From: CALXVA01 sp944392465
GTDB lineage: Bacteria; Bacillota; Clostridia; TANB77; CAG-508
Direction of reading: 5' to 3'
Assembly: GCA_963931155.1 (NCBI GenBank)
Contig: OZ006978.1
Location: 1 to 64,000, forward strand
DNA length: 64,000 bases
Part shown: piece by piece, positions 42,750 to 50,142 of the stretch
How the letters are laid out: every line of letters begins with the position of its first letter
Numbering within the stretch: the first letter of the stretch is position 1
Position numbers and translations under genes: made by a program
Notes under the pieces: generated by a model
What the model was told of the DNA's origin: nothing
Database searches by the model: none
The model's input: only the letters and a program-made list of their open reading frames with translations

Positions 42750-42955
42750 ACCTCTACTATTATTTCATCATGCTTGTTATATAGAGTCAAACGCCCTCAC
42801 TATCTAAAACTAAATTAATAATAGGAATAAAAGTCGAACTGTCAAGTTGATAGATTCAAAGACCTCTGTAATTTGATGTTCTAACTTAAATTCTTTGTAA
42901 ATAATTTTACAACCAAAAAAATTAGATGTAAACTCTATTATTTACATCTAAAAGT
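42750..42955 (-). ncRNA. Bridge RNA candidate of IS110 copy 1
   Basis: Read 5' to 3' on the minus strand. There is a 5' hairpin (42923-42950, 11-bp stem). A loop closed by GUUAGAAC/GUUCGAC (42885-42878 with 42839-42833) carries CAAATTACA on its 5' side and ATCAACTTGAC on its 3' side. A second loop closed by CTATTATT/AATAATAG (42824-42817 with 42764-42757) carries TTAGATAGT and GCATGA. These segments match target and element ends, as in the target- and donor-binding loops of IS621. Confidence 0.75.
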
Positions 42956-42978
42956 ATACATGTAATTTGTCATTAGCA

Positions 42979-43173
42979 TTAAATAATTGAAAAAACAATT
43001 AGTAATATACCAACTATTATACAAATGCCTCCCCATATTCTAATAATAATTTTCATTTTAGGACTTTTAAATAATTTTTCAGGTATTCTAGGGCTTTTTA
43101 GTTTCATAAAAAATTCTGGAAATAAAATCATTAAAGTTGCAATTATTATAATTAAAATTCCTACAACTAGCAT
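42979..43173 (-). CDS. Small two-segment membrane protein
   Basis: 64 residues, two hydrophobic segments (about 2-20 and 45-63) with a basic middle (MKLKSPRIPEKLFKSPKMK). GGAG lies before the ATG. It follows the XRE-DUF2975 gene by 39 bases and is probably co-transcribed. The IS110 element lies 17 bases beyond its stop codon. No family assigned. Confidence 0.6.
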   Translation of the reverse strand: MLVVGILIIIIATLMILFPEFFMKLKSPRIPEKLFKSPKMKIIIRIWGGICIIVGILLIVFSII

Positions 43174-43212
43174 ATTTTTTCTCCTTTCATTCTTCTTATA
43201 GCTTTCATTTAT

Positions 43213-44127
43213 TTAAATATTTTGTTCGTTATCTTTTCCATACATTTTTCCTTTAGAATCTTTTTGTATCTCATATCCATATTCAAATATATAAGACATA
43301 CTAAAGATAATTAAAATTTCTAATATGCTCATTAATTCAAACCCACCAGTATTTCCAGAAACATTATAAATTAAACTAAAAAATGTTTCAGCTAAAGGAT
43401 TAACCATTATTAACGCAATCATTAAATATGATATTCTTTTTATATAATTTACATTATCCAAAGTAAAAGGTGTATTATTATTCTTTATATTATCAAATAA
43501 ATTTTCCACATATTTTAATATTATAATCATAACAATCAGTTCAACTACTAAGCATAGACAACCTGCTTCTAAATATCCTATTATTTCATATCTTGAATTT
43601 TTTTCAAATATAGAGATTACTTCTTCAGATGATATATCTTCATCTAAATCAAAAACTATTATATCAAATAACTCTAATTTATCACCTATTGCTTTAATAT
43701 TTTCAGTTCTAAATGTAATTTCATTTTCGCTTATATCTACATTATTCACAATGAATGGAATCAATATCATAGCCAATATTATAAATGGAATGGCAACTTT
43801 TAAAACTATCCCTCCAATTTTACCAATTAAACAAATAACATTGCTTAATGATTTTACTTGATTTTGTTTTTTCTCATTAAATTTAACTACATTCATAATT
43901 ATTTCTTCATCTAATGAATCAATATCCGTTAAATTGTTATGCACAAGATCATTTATCTTACAATGAAAAATATCGCATAAAGATAAGATATTTTTCATTT
44001 CTGGATATGCTTCTCCATTTTCCCATTTAGATATACTTTGTCTTGATACCCCAACTTTCTCTGCAATTGTTTCTTGCGACATATTCTTTGATTTTCTTAA
44101 AACTCTTAAGTTCTCTCCAAACTTCAT
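43213..44127 (-). CDS. XRE-type regulator fused to a DUF2975-like membrane domain
   Basis: About 304 residues from the ATG at 44127, with AAGGAGGAG seven bases upstream. The first 65 residues are a Cro/C1 helix-turn-helix (ENLRVLRKSKNMSQETIAEKVGVSRQSISKWENGEAYPEMKNI). The rest has four membrane segments. The pattern FDNIKNNNTPFTLDNVNYIKRISYLMIALI … LEILIIFSMSYIFEYGYEIQKD matches DUF2975. It would be a membrane-tethered transcription factor. The small membrane protein after it may act with it. Confidence 0.85.
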   Translation of the reverse strand: MKFGENLRVLRKSKNMSQETIAEKVGVSRQSISKWENGEAYPEMKNILSLCDIFHCKINDLVHNNLTDIDSLDEEIIMNVVKFNEKKQNQVKSLSNVICLIGKIGGIVLKVAIPFIILAMILIPFIVNNVDISENEITFRTENIKAIGDKLELFDIIVFDLDEDISSEEVISIFEKNSRYEIIGYLEAGCLCLVVELIVMIIILKYVENLFDNIKNNNTPFTLDNVNYIKRISYLMIALIMVNPLAETFFSLIYNVSGNTGGFELMSILEILIIFSMSYIFEYGYEIQKDSKGKMYGKDNEQNI

Positions 44128-44270
44128 TAGATTACTCCTCCTTCTTGTAGTTAATTTTAAATCTTTCCACTCAAAATTACTATCAATTTTAGGTTGCATT
44201 TTTCAAATTTCTAAATTCGCAACCTCAACTTTACATTCTTGCAACTTACTATCCGTTGTTATAATACCAC

Positions 44271-44308
44271 AAAAAGAAAAATTACTCTATACTTTCGTAT
44301 AAAGTAAT
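44271..44308 (-). terminator. Terminator with GAAA tetraloop
   Basis: Minus strand: ATTACTTTATAC GAAA GTATAGAGTAAT then TTTTTC. This is probably the original terminator of flavodoxin module copy 2, now separated from it by the IS110 insertion. The stem is shared with 34423-34452. Confidence 0.85.
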
Positions 44309-44451
44309 TCAAAAATTGACTATCTAATTTTTGTCAAGTCTTTTTAACGAATTTATTATATTATTTTTTTGTATGACAAACAAGCGAAAACGATATATTT
44401 TTTAAAAAATTGTATCTTTTTCACTTCTTTTATGATAAAATTCAATTATAG

Positions 44452-45657
44452 TTAGTTTTCTAAGAATTGTTTATTATTTTTGCACATTGAATATAACATT
44501 CTTAGAATTTTAGTTGAACAAGCAGTTAGGCTTTCATAATAATGTTTGCCTTCTGCTTTTTTGTTTTGGTAATAAATATATACTGGATGTTCTGGATAAT
44601 TTGAAGCACCTAATTTTACTACCATTTGACTGCAATTAAACAATATATATCTTGCATATTTGTTTCCTCTTTTTGATATTGCTCCTTTTACATTTATACT
44701 TTTTCCAGACTGTTTGATTGTTGGATCAAGTCCACAGAAAGCTATTACTTCTTTTGGACTATTAAATCTTGTTATATCTCCTAATTCTCCAAGTATTTCA
44801 GCTGTTAATATTTCTCCAATCCCATAAAATGAATTGATTATTTCATAATATTGAGATTGTTTTGCTGTTTCTATCATTTTACTTCTCAATTCATTTATAA
44901 TATTATTGTTATTTTGCACTATTTGAGCCATTTTTGAAAGATTATTTACATCGGAGTGTTCTTTATCAACTCCTGGATAAGAGTTAGCTGAAACTGTTTT
45001 TATTGTTGTGGCAAGTTTTTTATAAAAGTTTAAGTTTCTTCCATTTGTTTTGTATAAATTGTTATACAATGCATCAATTCTTTTTTCTTTTACTATTTCT
45101 GCGTGTGGAAATTCTTTAATAAAATTTAATGCTGTATCATCATAAATTCTTGTTGATTTAAAGATTTTCTCTAGTTCTGGAAAACATATATTTATCAATC
45201 TTTTGTATCTATTTTTACAACTTACATTGTTCTGTAACAAATAAAAATATTGTCTTGTCATTGCTTTTAAATTAGCATATAAGTCTTTTTTAGATAAATC
45301 GTGATATTTTACTTCGTTTACAAAAAACAACTTTGCTAACCTATAACAATCTTCTTTATCTGTTTTTGTTTTTCTAATAGTATCATAATTATTTTTTGTC
45401 GTTAAACTATTGATAACTAAAGTATTAAATCCATTTTCTTTAAAGTATCTTTCTACTGGTAAATGGTATGTACCTGTTGATTCCATAAATACTGTTAAGT
45501 TTTCTGGGTTAATTTCTTTAATTTCTGCTTTTACTTTTTCAAAATCTTCTAAATTGTGCTTTATCTCTTTTGTGTCAATAAGTATTTCTCCATCATTATT
45601 CATAAGCATTATCATACTCTTATTTTTAGCAACATCTACACTTAATACTGTTTTCAA
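44452..45657 (-). CDS. IS110-family transposase, copy 2
   Basis: 401 residues from the TTG at 45657 (AGGTGA upstream). DEDD residues are in LSVDVAKNKS, VFMESTGTYH and KTDKEDCYRLAKLF. The C-terminal catalytic region reads CGLDPTIKQSGKSINVKGAISKRGNKYARYILF. It is collinear with copy 1 with many conservative changes, e.g. one extra residue in the SNYPEHPVY region. The frame is intact. Confidence 0.93.
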   Translation of the reverse strand: MKTVLSVDVAKNKSMIMLMNNDGEILIDTKEIKHNLEDFEKVKAEIKEINPENLTVFMESTGTYHLPVERYFKENGFNTLVINSLTTKNNYDTIRKTKTDKEDCYRLAKLFFVNEVKYHDLSKKDLYANLKAMTRQYFYLLQNNVSCKNRYKRLINICFPELEKIFKSTRIYDDTALNFIKEFPHAEIVKEKRIDALYNNLYKTNGRNLNFYKKLATTIKTVSANSYPGVDKEHSDVNNLSKMAQIVQNNNNIINELRSKMIETAKQSQYYEIINSFYGIGEILTAEILGELGDITRFNSPKEVIAFCGLDPTIKQSGKSINVKGAISKRGNKYARYILFNCSQMVVKLGASNYPEHPVYIYYQNKKAEGKHYYESLTACSTKILRMLYSMCKNNKQFLEN

Positions 45658-45689
45658 AATTATTCACCTACTTTCTTTTTGAACTTAAG

Positions 45690-45900
45690 TCTTTTACCTC
45701 TACTATTATTTCATCAGGCTTGTTATATAGAGTCGATGCCCTCACTATCTAAAACTAAATTAATAATAGGAATAAAAGCCGAACTGTCAATTTTTTAGAT
45801 TCAAAGACCTCTGTAATTTGATGTTCTAACTTAAATTCTAATGTAAATAATTTTACAACCAAAAAAATTAGATGTAAACTCTTTTATTTACATCTAACAG
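45690..45900 (-). ncRNA. Bridge RNA candidate of IS110 copy 2
   Basis: Same fold as copy 1. The target loop is closed by 45830-45823 with GUUCGGC (a C-to-U-type change keeps a wobble pair). Guides are CAAATTACA (45820-45812) and AAAAATTGAC (3' side, within 45798-45786). The donor loop has TTAGATAGT (45752-45744) and GCCTGA (45719-45714). Where it differs from copy 1 the matching DNA differs too. Confidence 0.75.
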
Positions 45901-45918
45901 TATACCTGTAATTTGTCT

Positions 45919-46455
45919 TTATTTTTGTGCTTCGTTAATTATTTCGTCTAAACTCGAAAAATCAATAAAATTAACCTTTTTATTATAAGTTTCTATCATT
46001 GCTCTATCTTCAGCTGTTAGCTTTTCTTTTGGTAAATTCTTAACTGCATTATATAGCAATTTCATCATAGTTTTATGAGCAAAGTTTAATTTTGAATAAT
46101 CTATTCCACCTCTTAAATGAAATATTTTTGCTTTTTCAAAAAATTTTTTTGGCATCTGATTTTTTATATTATTTCTTATATTATTTTTATTTACTTCATC
46201 TGTTGGATCCGAAAGACCTACTGTTACAATAATAATCTTTTTGTTTGAGATATTATTTAATTTTTTTAGCGTTTTTGACATTCCTAATACTCCACCAGCA
46301 TACAAGGCACCTAAATAAATAATATTATCATAATCATTTATTTGCTGATTAACCTTTTTAAAAGAAATTACTTTCATATTTGTTCTTCTTGAAAGTTCAT
46401 TTGCATATTGTTTTGTCGTTCCATAATTAGATCCATATACTATAATACTATTCAT
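45919..46455 (-). CDS. Flavodoxin-domain protein, module copy 2
   Basis: 178 residues, a close paralogue of 31373-31909: YGSNYGTTKQYANELSRRTN for FMN phosphate, LGALYAGGVLGMSKTLKKLNN, VGLSDPTD and an almost identical C-terminal third. The differences are mostly conservative, which suggests both proteins are maintained. An IS110 element has been inserted after its stop codon, between gene and terminator. Confidence 0.87.
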   Translation of the reverse strand: MNSIIVYGSNYGTTKQYANELSRRTNMKVISFKKVNQQINDYDNIIYLGALYAGGVLGMSKTLKKLNNISNKKIIIVTVGLSDPTDEVNKNNIRNNIKNQMPKKFFEKAKIFHLRGGIDYSKLNFAHKTMMKLLYNAVKNLPKEKLTAEDRAMIETYNKKVNFIDFSSLDEIINEAQK

Positions 46456-46475
46456 AGAAACTCCTTATTTTTAAC

Positions 46476-46631
46476 TTAATTTTTAAATACTAAAATTGCT
46501 TTTGCTGTTCCTGTAATCGACATTGTAATTAGTTCATAACCATCTTGTAACATTTCATTTGCTTTTTCTTCTACTTTTTGTGCCATATCATCTGCTTTTG
46601 GCGAATACTCTATAACAACTGTTTTATACAT
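46476..46631 (-). CDS. Small DUF4177-like protein, module copy 2
   Basis: 51 residues from the ATG at 46631, which has GGAGGTG upstream. MYKTVVIEYSPKADDMAQKV and YELITMSITGTAKAILVFK match copy 1 closely. The N-terminal extension seen in the longer frame lacks a ribosome site and is not shared. Confidence 0.65.
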   Translation of the reverse strand: MYKTVVIEYSPKADDMAQKVEEKANEMLQDGYELITMSITGTAKAILVFKN

Positions 46632-46659
46632 CTTCACACCTCCAAATCTTATTAAAAAT

Positions 46660-46863
46660 TTATTTTTTTTCATTTTTCTCTTTTGCTGCATAAATAATGG
46701 ATAATATTATTCCTACTAAATTTGCACCTACTGATACCCCTAATAGTAATCCTTTAGTAAATTCTCCAAACGAACTAGTTTCATTACCAGTAAAAAATAT
46801 ATATGATAAATATAATACATTTCCTATTATTATTAAGAAAATTCCTGTTTTTAGTTTGTTCAT
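46660..46863 (-). CDS. Small two-segment membrane protein, module copy 2
   Basis: 67 residues, two hydrophobic segments, same layout as 32111-32311 (LKTGIFLIIIGNVLYLSYIFFTGNE). Divergence from copy 1 is larger here than in the flavodoxin gene. First gene of the second module, 60 bases downstream of the serine hydrolase gene. Confidence 0.65.
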   Translation of the reverse strand: MNKLKTGIFLIIIGNVLYLSYIFFTGNETSSFGEFTKGLLLGVSVGANLVGIILSIIYAAKEKNEKK

Positions 46864-46924
46864 TTTAAATTTTCCCCCTCTATTTTATATTGTCTTAAAA
46901 ATTAATTTCAATTAGCAGTTTTTG

Positions 46925-48001
46925 CTAATATAACAGTTCGTGCATTATTTTATTTCCTATTAAAGTCATATTAATATCTTTTTGTGAAGATATATTTGAT
47001 AAAACCACAACTCCTATTTTATTTTCTCTATTAAATCCAATATAACTATTGAAATTTGTGGTAGAGCCATTATGCCAAATTACATTGTTCTTGTTATCAA
47101 CTATCCATGTCATCCCCACACTATCAATATTTACATCAAACATATTATAAATTTCATTTTCTATATTTATATCTTTTAATGGCTCTGCTACATTTATTAC
47201 ATATTCTTCTTCAGATGTGATTAATGTTTCTAAATATTTTGACATATCTTCAATATTAGAAATAATTGCTCCAGATGGAATATATCCATCATTTTCATTC
47301 CATTTCCAATATCCACTCAAATTACCTGTTCCTGTCGCAATAGTTGTATTATTCATATTTAATTGTTCTAAATATTCTTCTAATAACTTATTATAGTTTT
47401 TATCATATACTTTCTCTAATACTAATCCCAATGTTGAAACGCCAAAGTTTGAATAATTAAAATTATAATCTTTATCTTCCAACTTTGTTTTGTTTAATTC
47501 TTCTAATAATTGTTCTTTCGAAATATTATAGAAATCATTTCCTCTAGCAAAGTAATTTTTGATTTTCTGAAAACTTAAATAATATGGTTTTAGTCCTGAG
47601 GTATGTGTAATTATTCTTCTTATTGTTGGATAATATCTATTTTTAAGTTCTAAATAATTTGAAATGCTATCATCTAAATTTATTCTTCCTTCTTCTATTG
47701 CTTTAGAAAGTAACATGGCTGTAAAAGTTTTAGTAATTGAACCTATCTCATAATCATAATTCAAACTATATTCTGCGCCATATACATTATAGGTTATACC
47801 ATTTTCATCATATATGCCTATTGATATAATTGCATTTTTATTATTATTTAAAGTATAATTTATCATTTGACTAGAGGTATATTGACTAATTTCTTTCATC
47901 TTATTTTTATATATAATTCCACTAATAAAACTATATATATAATATAAAAAAATTATTATGATTACAATAATTACAACAATCCTTATTTTTTTCTTTTTCA
48001 T
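46925..48001 (-). CDS. Serine hydrolase of the beta-lactamase/DD-peptidase class
   Basis: 358 residues. An N-terminal membrane segment (about 5-27) precedes a class C beta-lactamase-like fold. The nucleophile motif is GSITKTFTAM (SxxK) near residue 92, the YxN motif is NYSNFG, and a HNG motif (IWHNGSTTNFNS) lies near 300. Probably an extracytoplasmic peptidase or esterase. This class includes penicillin-binding-like proteins that do not give resistance. Substrate unknown. Confidence 0.88.
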   Translation of the reverse strand: MKKKKIRIVVIIVIIIIFLYYIYSFISGIIYKNKMKEISQYTSSQMINYTLNNNKNAIISIGIYDENGITYNVYGAEYSLNYDYEIGSITKTFTAMLLSKAIEEGRINLDDSISNYLELKNRYYPTIRRIITHTSGLKPYYLSFQKIKNYFARGNDFYNISKEQLLEELNKTKLEDKDYNFNYSNFGVSTLGLVLEKVYDKNYNKLLEEYLEQLNMNNTTIATGTGNLSGYWKWNENDGYIPSGAIISNIEDMSKYLETLITSEEEYVINVAEPLKDINIENEIYNMFDVNIDSVGMTWIVDNKNNVIWHNGSTTNFNSYIGFNRENKIGVVVLSNISSQKDINMTLIGNKIMHELLY

Positions 48002-48038
48002 ATATTTTTAACTCCAAAACACAAATTACTATTTTATA

Positions 48039-48446
48039 TTATTCATTATAAAAATAATTTCTGTCTTTTAAACAGTTTATATTATCTTTAACCCAACAAT
48101 TATTGGCAACCACTTTATTTATTTTCATTTCTATTTTCATAGATTGTGTTTCAATTTGCATTTCATTTTCTAATAATCCGTTTTTCATTTTGAAATTTGT
48201 TATATCATTCCATGCAATAAATAAACTATCAGCAATATTCCAATCTCCTTGAATTGGAAATAAATTTATTCCTTGTGCGTTAAAACCAAATAAATATGAA
48301 GTAGCTTGTTCAAATGCAAATACATTTGCTATTCCTGCTGGTAAAACCCACTTTATCTTTGATCTTGTATGTCCACATAGAATATTATTATCATAAGTAT
48401 AATTGTATTTTTCTAACTCACTTTTTACTTTTTCTAAACTTAACAT
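48039..48446 (-). CDS. Protein of unknown function, PH-like candidate
   Basis: 135 residues with alternating strands (ILCGHTRSKIKWVLPAGIANVFAFEQATSYLFGFNAQGINLFPIQ) and a Lys-rich end. No membrane segment. The strand pattern recalls small bacterial PH-like domains, a weak guess. AGGAAAAG before the start. It stands between the serine hydrolase and the DUF5104-like gene. Confidence 0.55.
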   Translation of the reverse strand: MLSLEKVKSELEKYNYTYDNNILCGHTRSKIKWVLPAGIANVFAFEQATSYLFGFNAQGINLFPIQGDWNIADSLFIAWNDITNFKMKNGLLENEMQIETQSMKIEMKINKVVANNCWVKDNINCLKDRNYFYNE

Positions 48447-48467
48447 TACTTTTCCTCCATATATATT

Positions 48468-49175
48468 TTAATATCCTTTATTTATATTTTCGTTATCTAC
48501 TAAAACTAAAATATTTCTTTCCTCATCTAAAATTACCATTCTATTAACACCTAAAGTTTCTGTATTAAAAGGATTCTCGTAATCATATTCAAAGCCGATA
48601 CTATATACATTATTATCAGTATTTATATCAATACTAAATCTATATGTTTTTCTATGTTTTCCACTATCCCAATGAGTTTCTGTTCCGTTTTCTTGTACTT
48701 TAAAATTTATAATGTTTTCATTTGAAATATCTATTAGTTTGTTTATTCCCTCATCTAAATTTGTTACATTTTTTATCATATCATTTGAGAAAATACTTTT
48801 TATATTTTCATAATCTTTTGTTTTAATTTTACCCATTATGTCATTACAAAGAATTTGTGTGATTTTCTCATCTGACATAAATAATTGTTCGATAGGATTA
48901 TCAGTTAAAATTATTTTCCCATCTTTCTGTATTATTTCCGTATTTTCATTTATACTTATTTCATTAAATTTATGTATTAGATTATTTATTGCAAAGAAAT
49001 CTATAACAACAAATAATATTGTTGCTATTAATAGTGTAATAAATGTTTTTTTGAATTTCTTTTTAATTGCTCTTATCACTCCAAATATTATTGTTAATAT
49101 GAATAATACTGTACTAATTAAAATTGCAATAATTGTTAATATTCCTGATACACCAAATGTTACTATATCTATCAT
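48468..49175 (-). CDS. Membrane-anchored DUF5104-like protein
   Basis: 235 residues. Two N-terminal membrane segments (about 8-33 and 42-66) with FGVIRAIKKKFKKTF between them, then an outer domain. LFMSDEKITQILCNDIMGKIKTKDYENIKSIFSNDMIKN and THWDSGKHRKTYRFSIDI fit DUF5104. The N-terminal anchor is clearly related to that of the next gene at 49192, while the C-terminal parts differ. Function unknown. Confidence 0.7.
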   Translation of the reverse strand: MIDIVTFGVSGILTIIAILISTVLFILTIIFGVIRAIKKKFKKTFITLLIATILFVVIDFFAINNLIHKFNEISINENTEIIQKDGKIILTDNPIEQLFMSDEKITQILCNDIMGKIKTKDYENIKSIFSNDMIKNVTNLDEGINKLIDISNENIINFKVQENGTETHWDSGKHRKTYRFSIDINTDNNVYSIGFEYDYENPFNTETLGVNRMVILDEERNILVLVDNENINKGY

Positions 49176-49191
49176 ACAAATACCTCTTATT

Positions 49192-49995
49192 CTAAATTTT
49201 CAAATTATTTATTATACTTACTATATCATCATAATCTGGTACATTTTCTTTAACTTTTCCATAATCATTTTCAAAATTTTTAAGCATTTCCCTGCCTGTT
49301 TCATCTATTCCATAGCCCACATTTGTTCTTATATCTAAATCTGTTCCATAATCTAATAATAATTGTAATGTTTCTGCTGCCTTATCATTGTTATAAAATC
49401 TTAAAGCAAGTAATCCGTTTTTGTTCATATCTGATTCTTGATAATTTGGATCAGCACCATTTTCAAGCAATAATTTGGTTGCACCATAATATCCACATTC
49501 TGTTGTATATGTAAGTGGTGTATTAACTCCTTGTGGTTCTTCATAAATTTGCACATCTGGATTTGCTCCATTTTTTAATAGCAATTCTAATATACTCCAT
49601 TCATCTTTTTCTTTATTTTCATCTGGATTATATTTTATTGCATAATATACTGCTTTTGTTGTTTCGTTAGGATTCCAACCATTATGTAAGTATTGTTCTA
49701 CTTTATTATAGTCATAATCTTTTATAGCAATTAGTTCTTCTCCTTCTTCTTTTATTTCCTCTTGTCTTTGTACTTCGTCATAATTTACAAAATTATTTAT
49801 GATTTTATAATCTATAAATGCAAAAATAACTGTTAAAATAAGTAGTATAATAAATGTTTTTTGGAATTTCTTTTTTACTAACCTTATTACTCCAAATACT
49901 ATTGTTAATATTAGTAATGTGATAATTAGTACATTAAATCCTATAAATAATACTCCTAATGTTCCTAATAAAGGAACTACCGTTAAAGATGCCAT
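49192..49995 (-). CDS. Membrane-anchored ankyrin-repeat protein
   Basis: 267 residues. Two N-terminal membrane segments (about 8-35 and 43-65) are related to those of 48468-49175 (IVFGVIRLVKKKFQKTFI). About three to four ankyrin repeats follow (ELLLKNGANPDVQIYEEPQGVNTPLTYTTE; KLLLENGADPN; QLLLDYGTDLDIRTNVG). Such repeats bind proteins. With its neighbour it forms a pair sharing an anchor but carrying different outer domains. Confidence 0.85.
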   Translation of the reverse strand: MASLTVVPLLGTLGVLFIGFNVLIITLLILTIVFGVIRLVKKKFQKTFIILLILTVIFAFIDYKIINNFVNYDEVQRQEEIKEEGEELIAIKDYDYNKVEQYLHNGWNPNETTKAVYYAIKYNPDENKEKDEWSILELLLKNGANPDVQIYEEPQGVNTPLTYTTECGYYGATKLLLENGADPNYQESDMNKNGLLALRFYNNDKAAETLQLLLDYGTDLDIRTNVGYGIDETGREMLKNFENDYGKVKENVPDYDDIVSIINNLKI

Positions 49996-50142
49996 AATGT
50001 TTCTCCTCTAATCTATTATGCTATGATGATACCATAATAAGCAAAAATATTCTATACTTATTTCTAAATATAGAATATTTTATTGTATTATTTTTTATTG
50101 TTCATTCTTCAAAAATTTTCAAAAAAATCTGAACTGTAACCC

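Larger units (their letters stand above)
41374..42962 (-). mobile_element. IS110-family insertion sequence, copy 1
   Basis: The ends were set by comparison with copy 2 (44317-45908). The shared dinucleotide CA (minus strand) lies at both junctions, 41374-41375 and 42961-42962. The element holds one DEDD transposase and a 240-base non-coding left end with a bridge-RNA-like fold. No inverted repeats or target duplication beyond the dinucleotide, as expected for IS110. It sits between the genes at 42979 and 40937. Confidence 0.88.
44317..45908 (-). mobile_element. IS110-family insertion sequence, copy 2
   Basis: Second copy, same orientation as copy 1. Junction dinucleotides CA (minus strand) at 44317-44318 and 45907-45908. 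It is inserted about ten bases after the stop codon of the flavodoxin gene at 45919. The undisrupted counterpart (31363-31373) shows the same left target half, GACAAATTACA. The two copies differ by scattered changes across the transposase and left end, so they are not a very recent duplication. Confidence 0.88.

Noticed and set aside
42963..44316. Composite transposon formed by the two IS110 copies
   Set aside because: IS110 elements move singly by guided recombination and have no inverted ends to mobilise the interval. The two targets are independent sites.
45919..46455. Flavodoxin copy 2 as a pseudogene caused by the IS110 insertion
   Set aside because: The element lies after the stop codon and the frame is intact.
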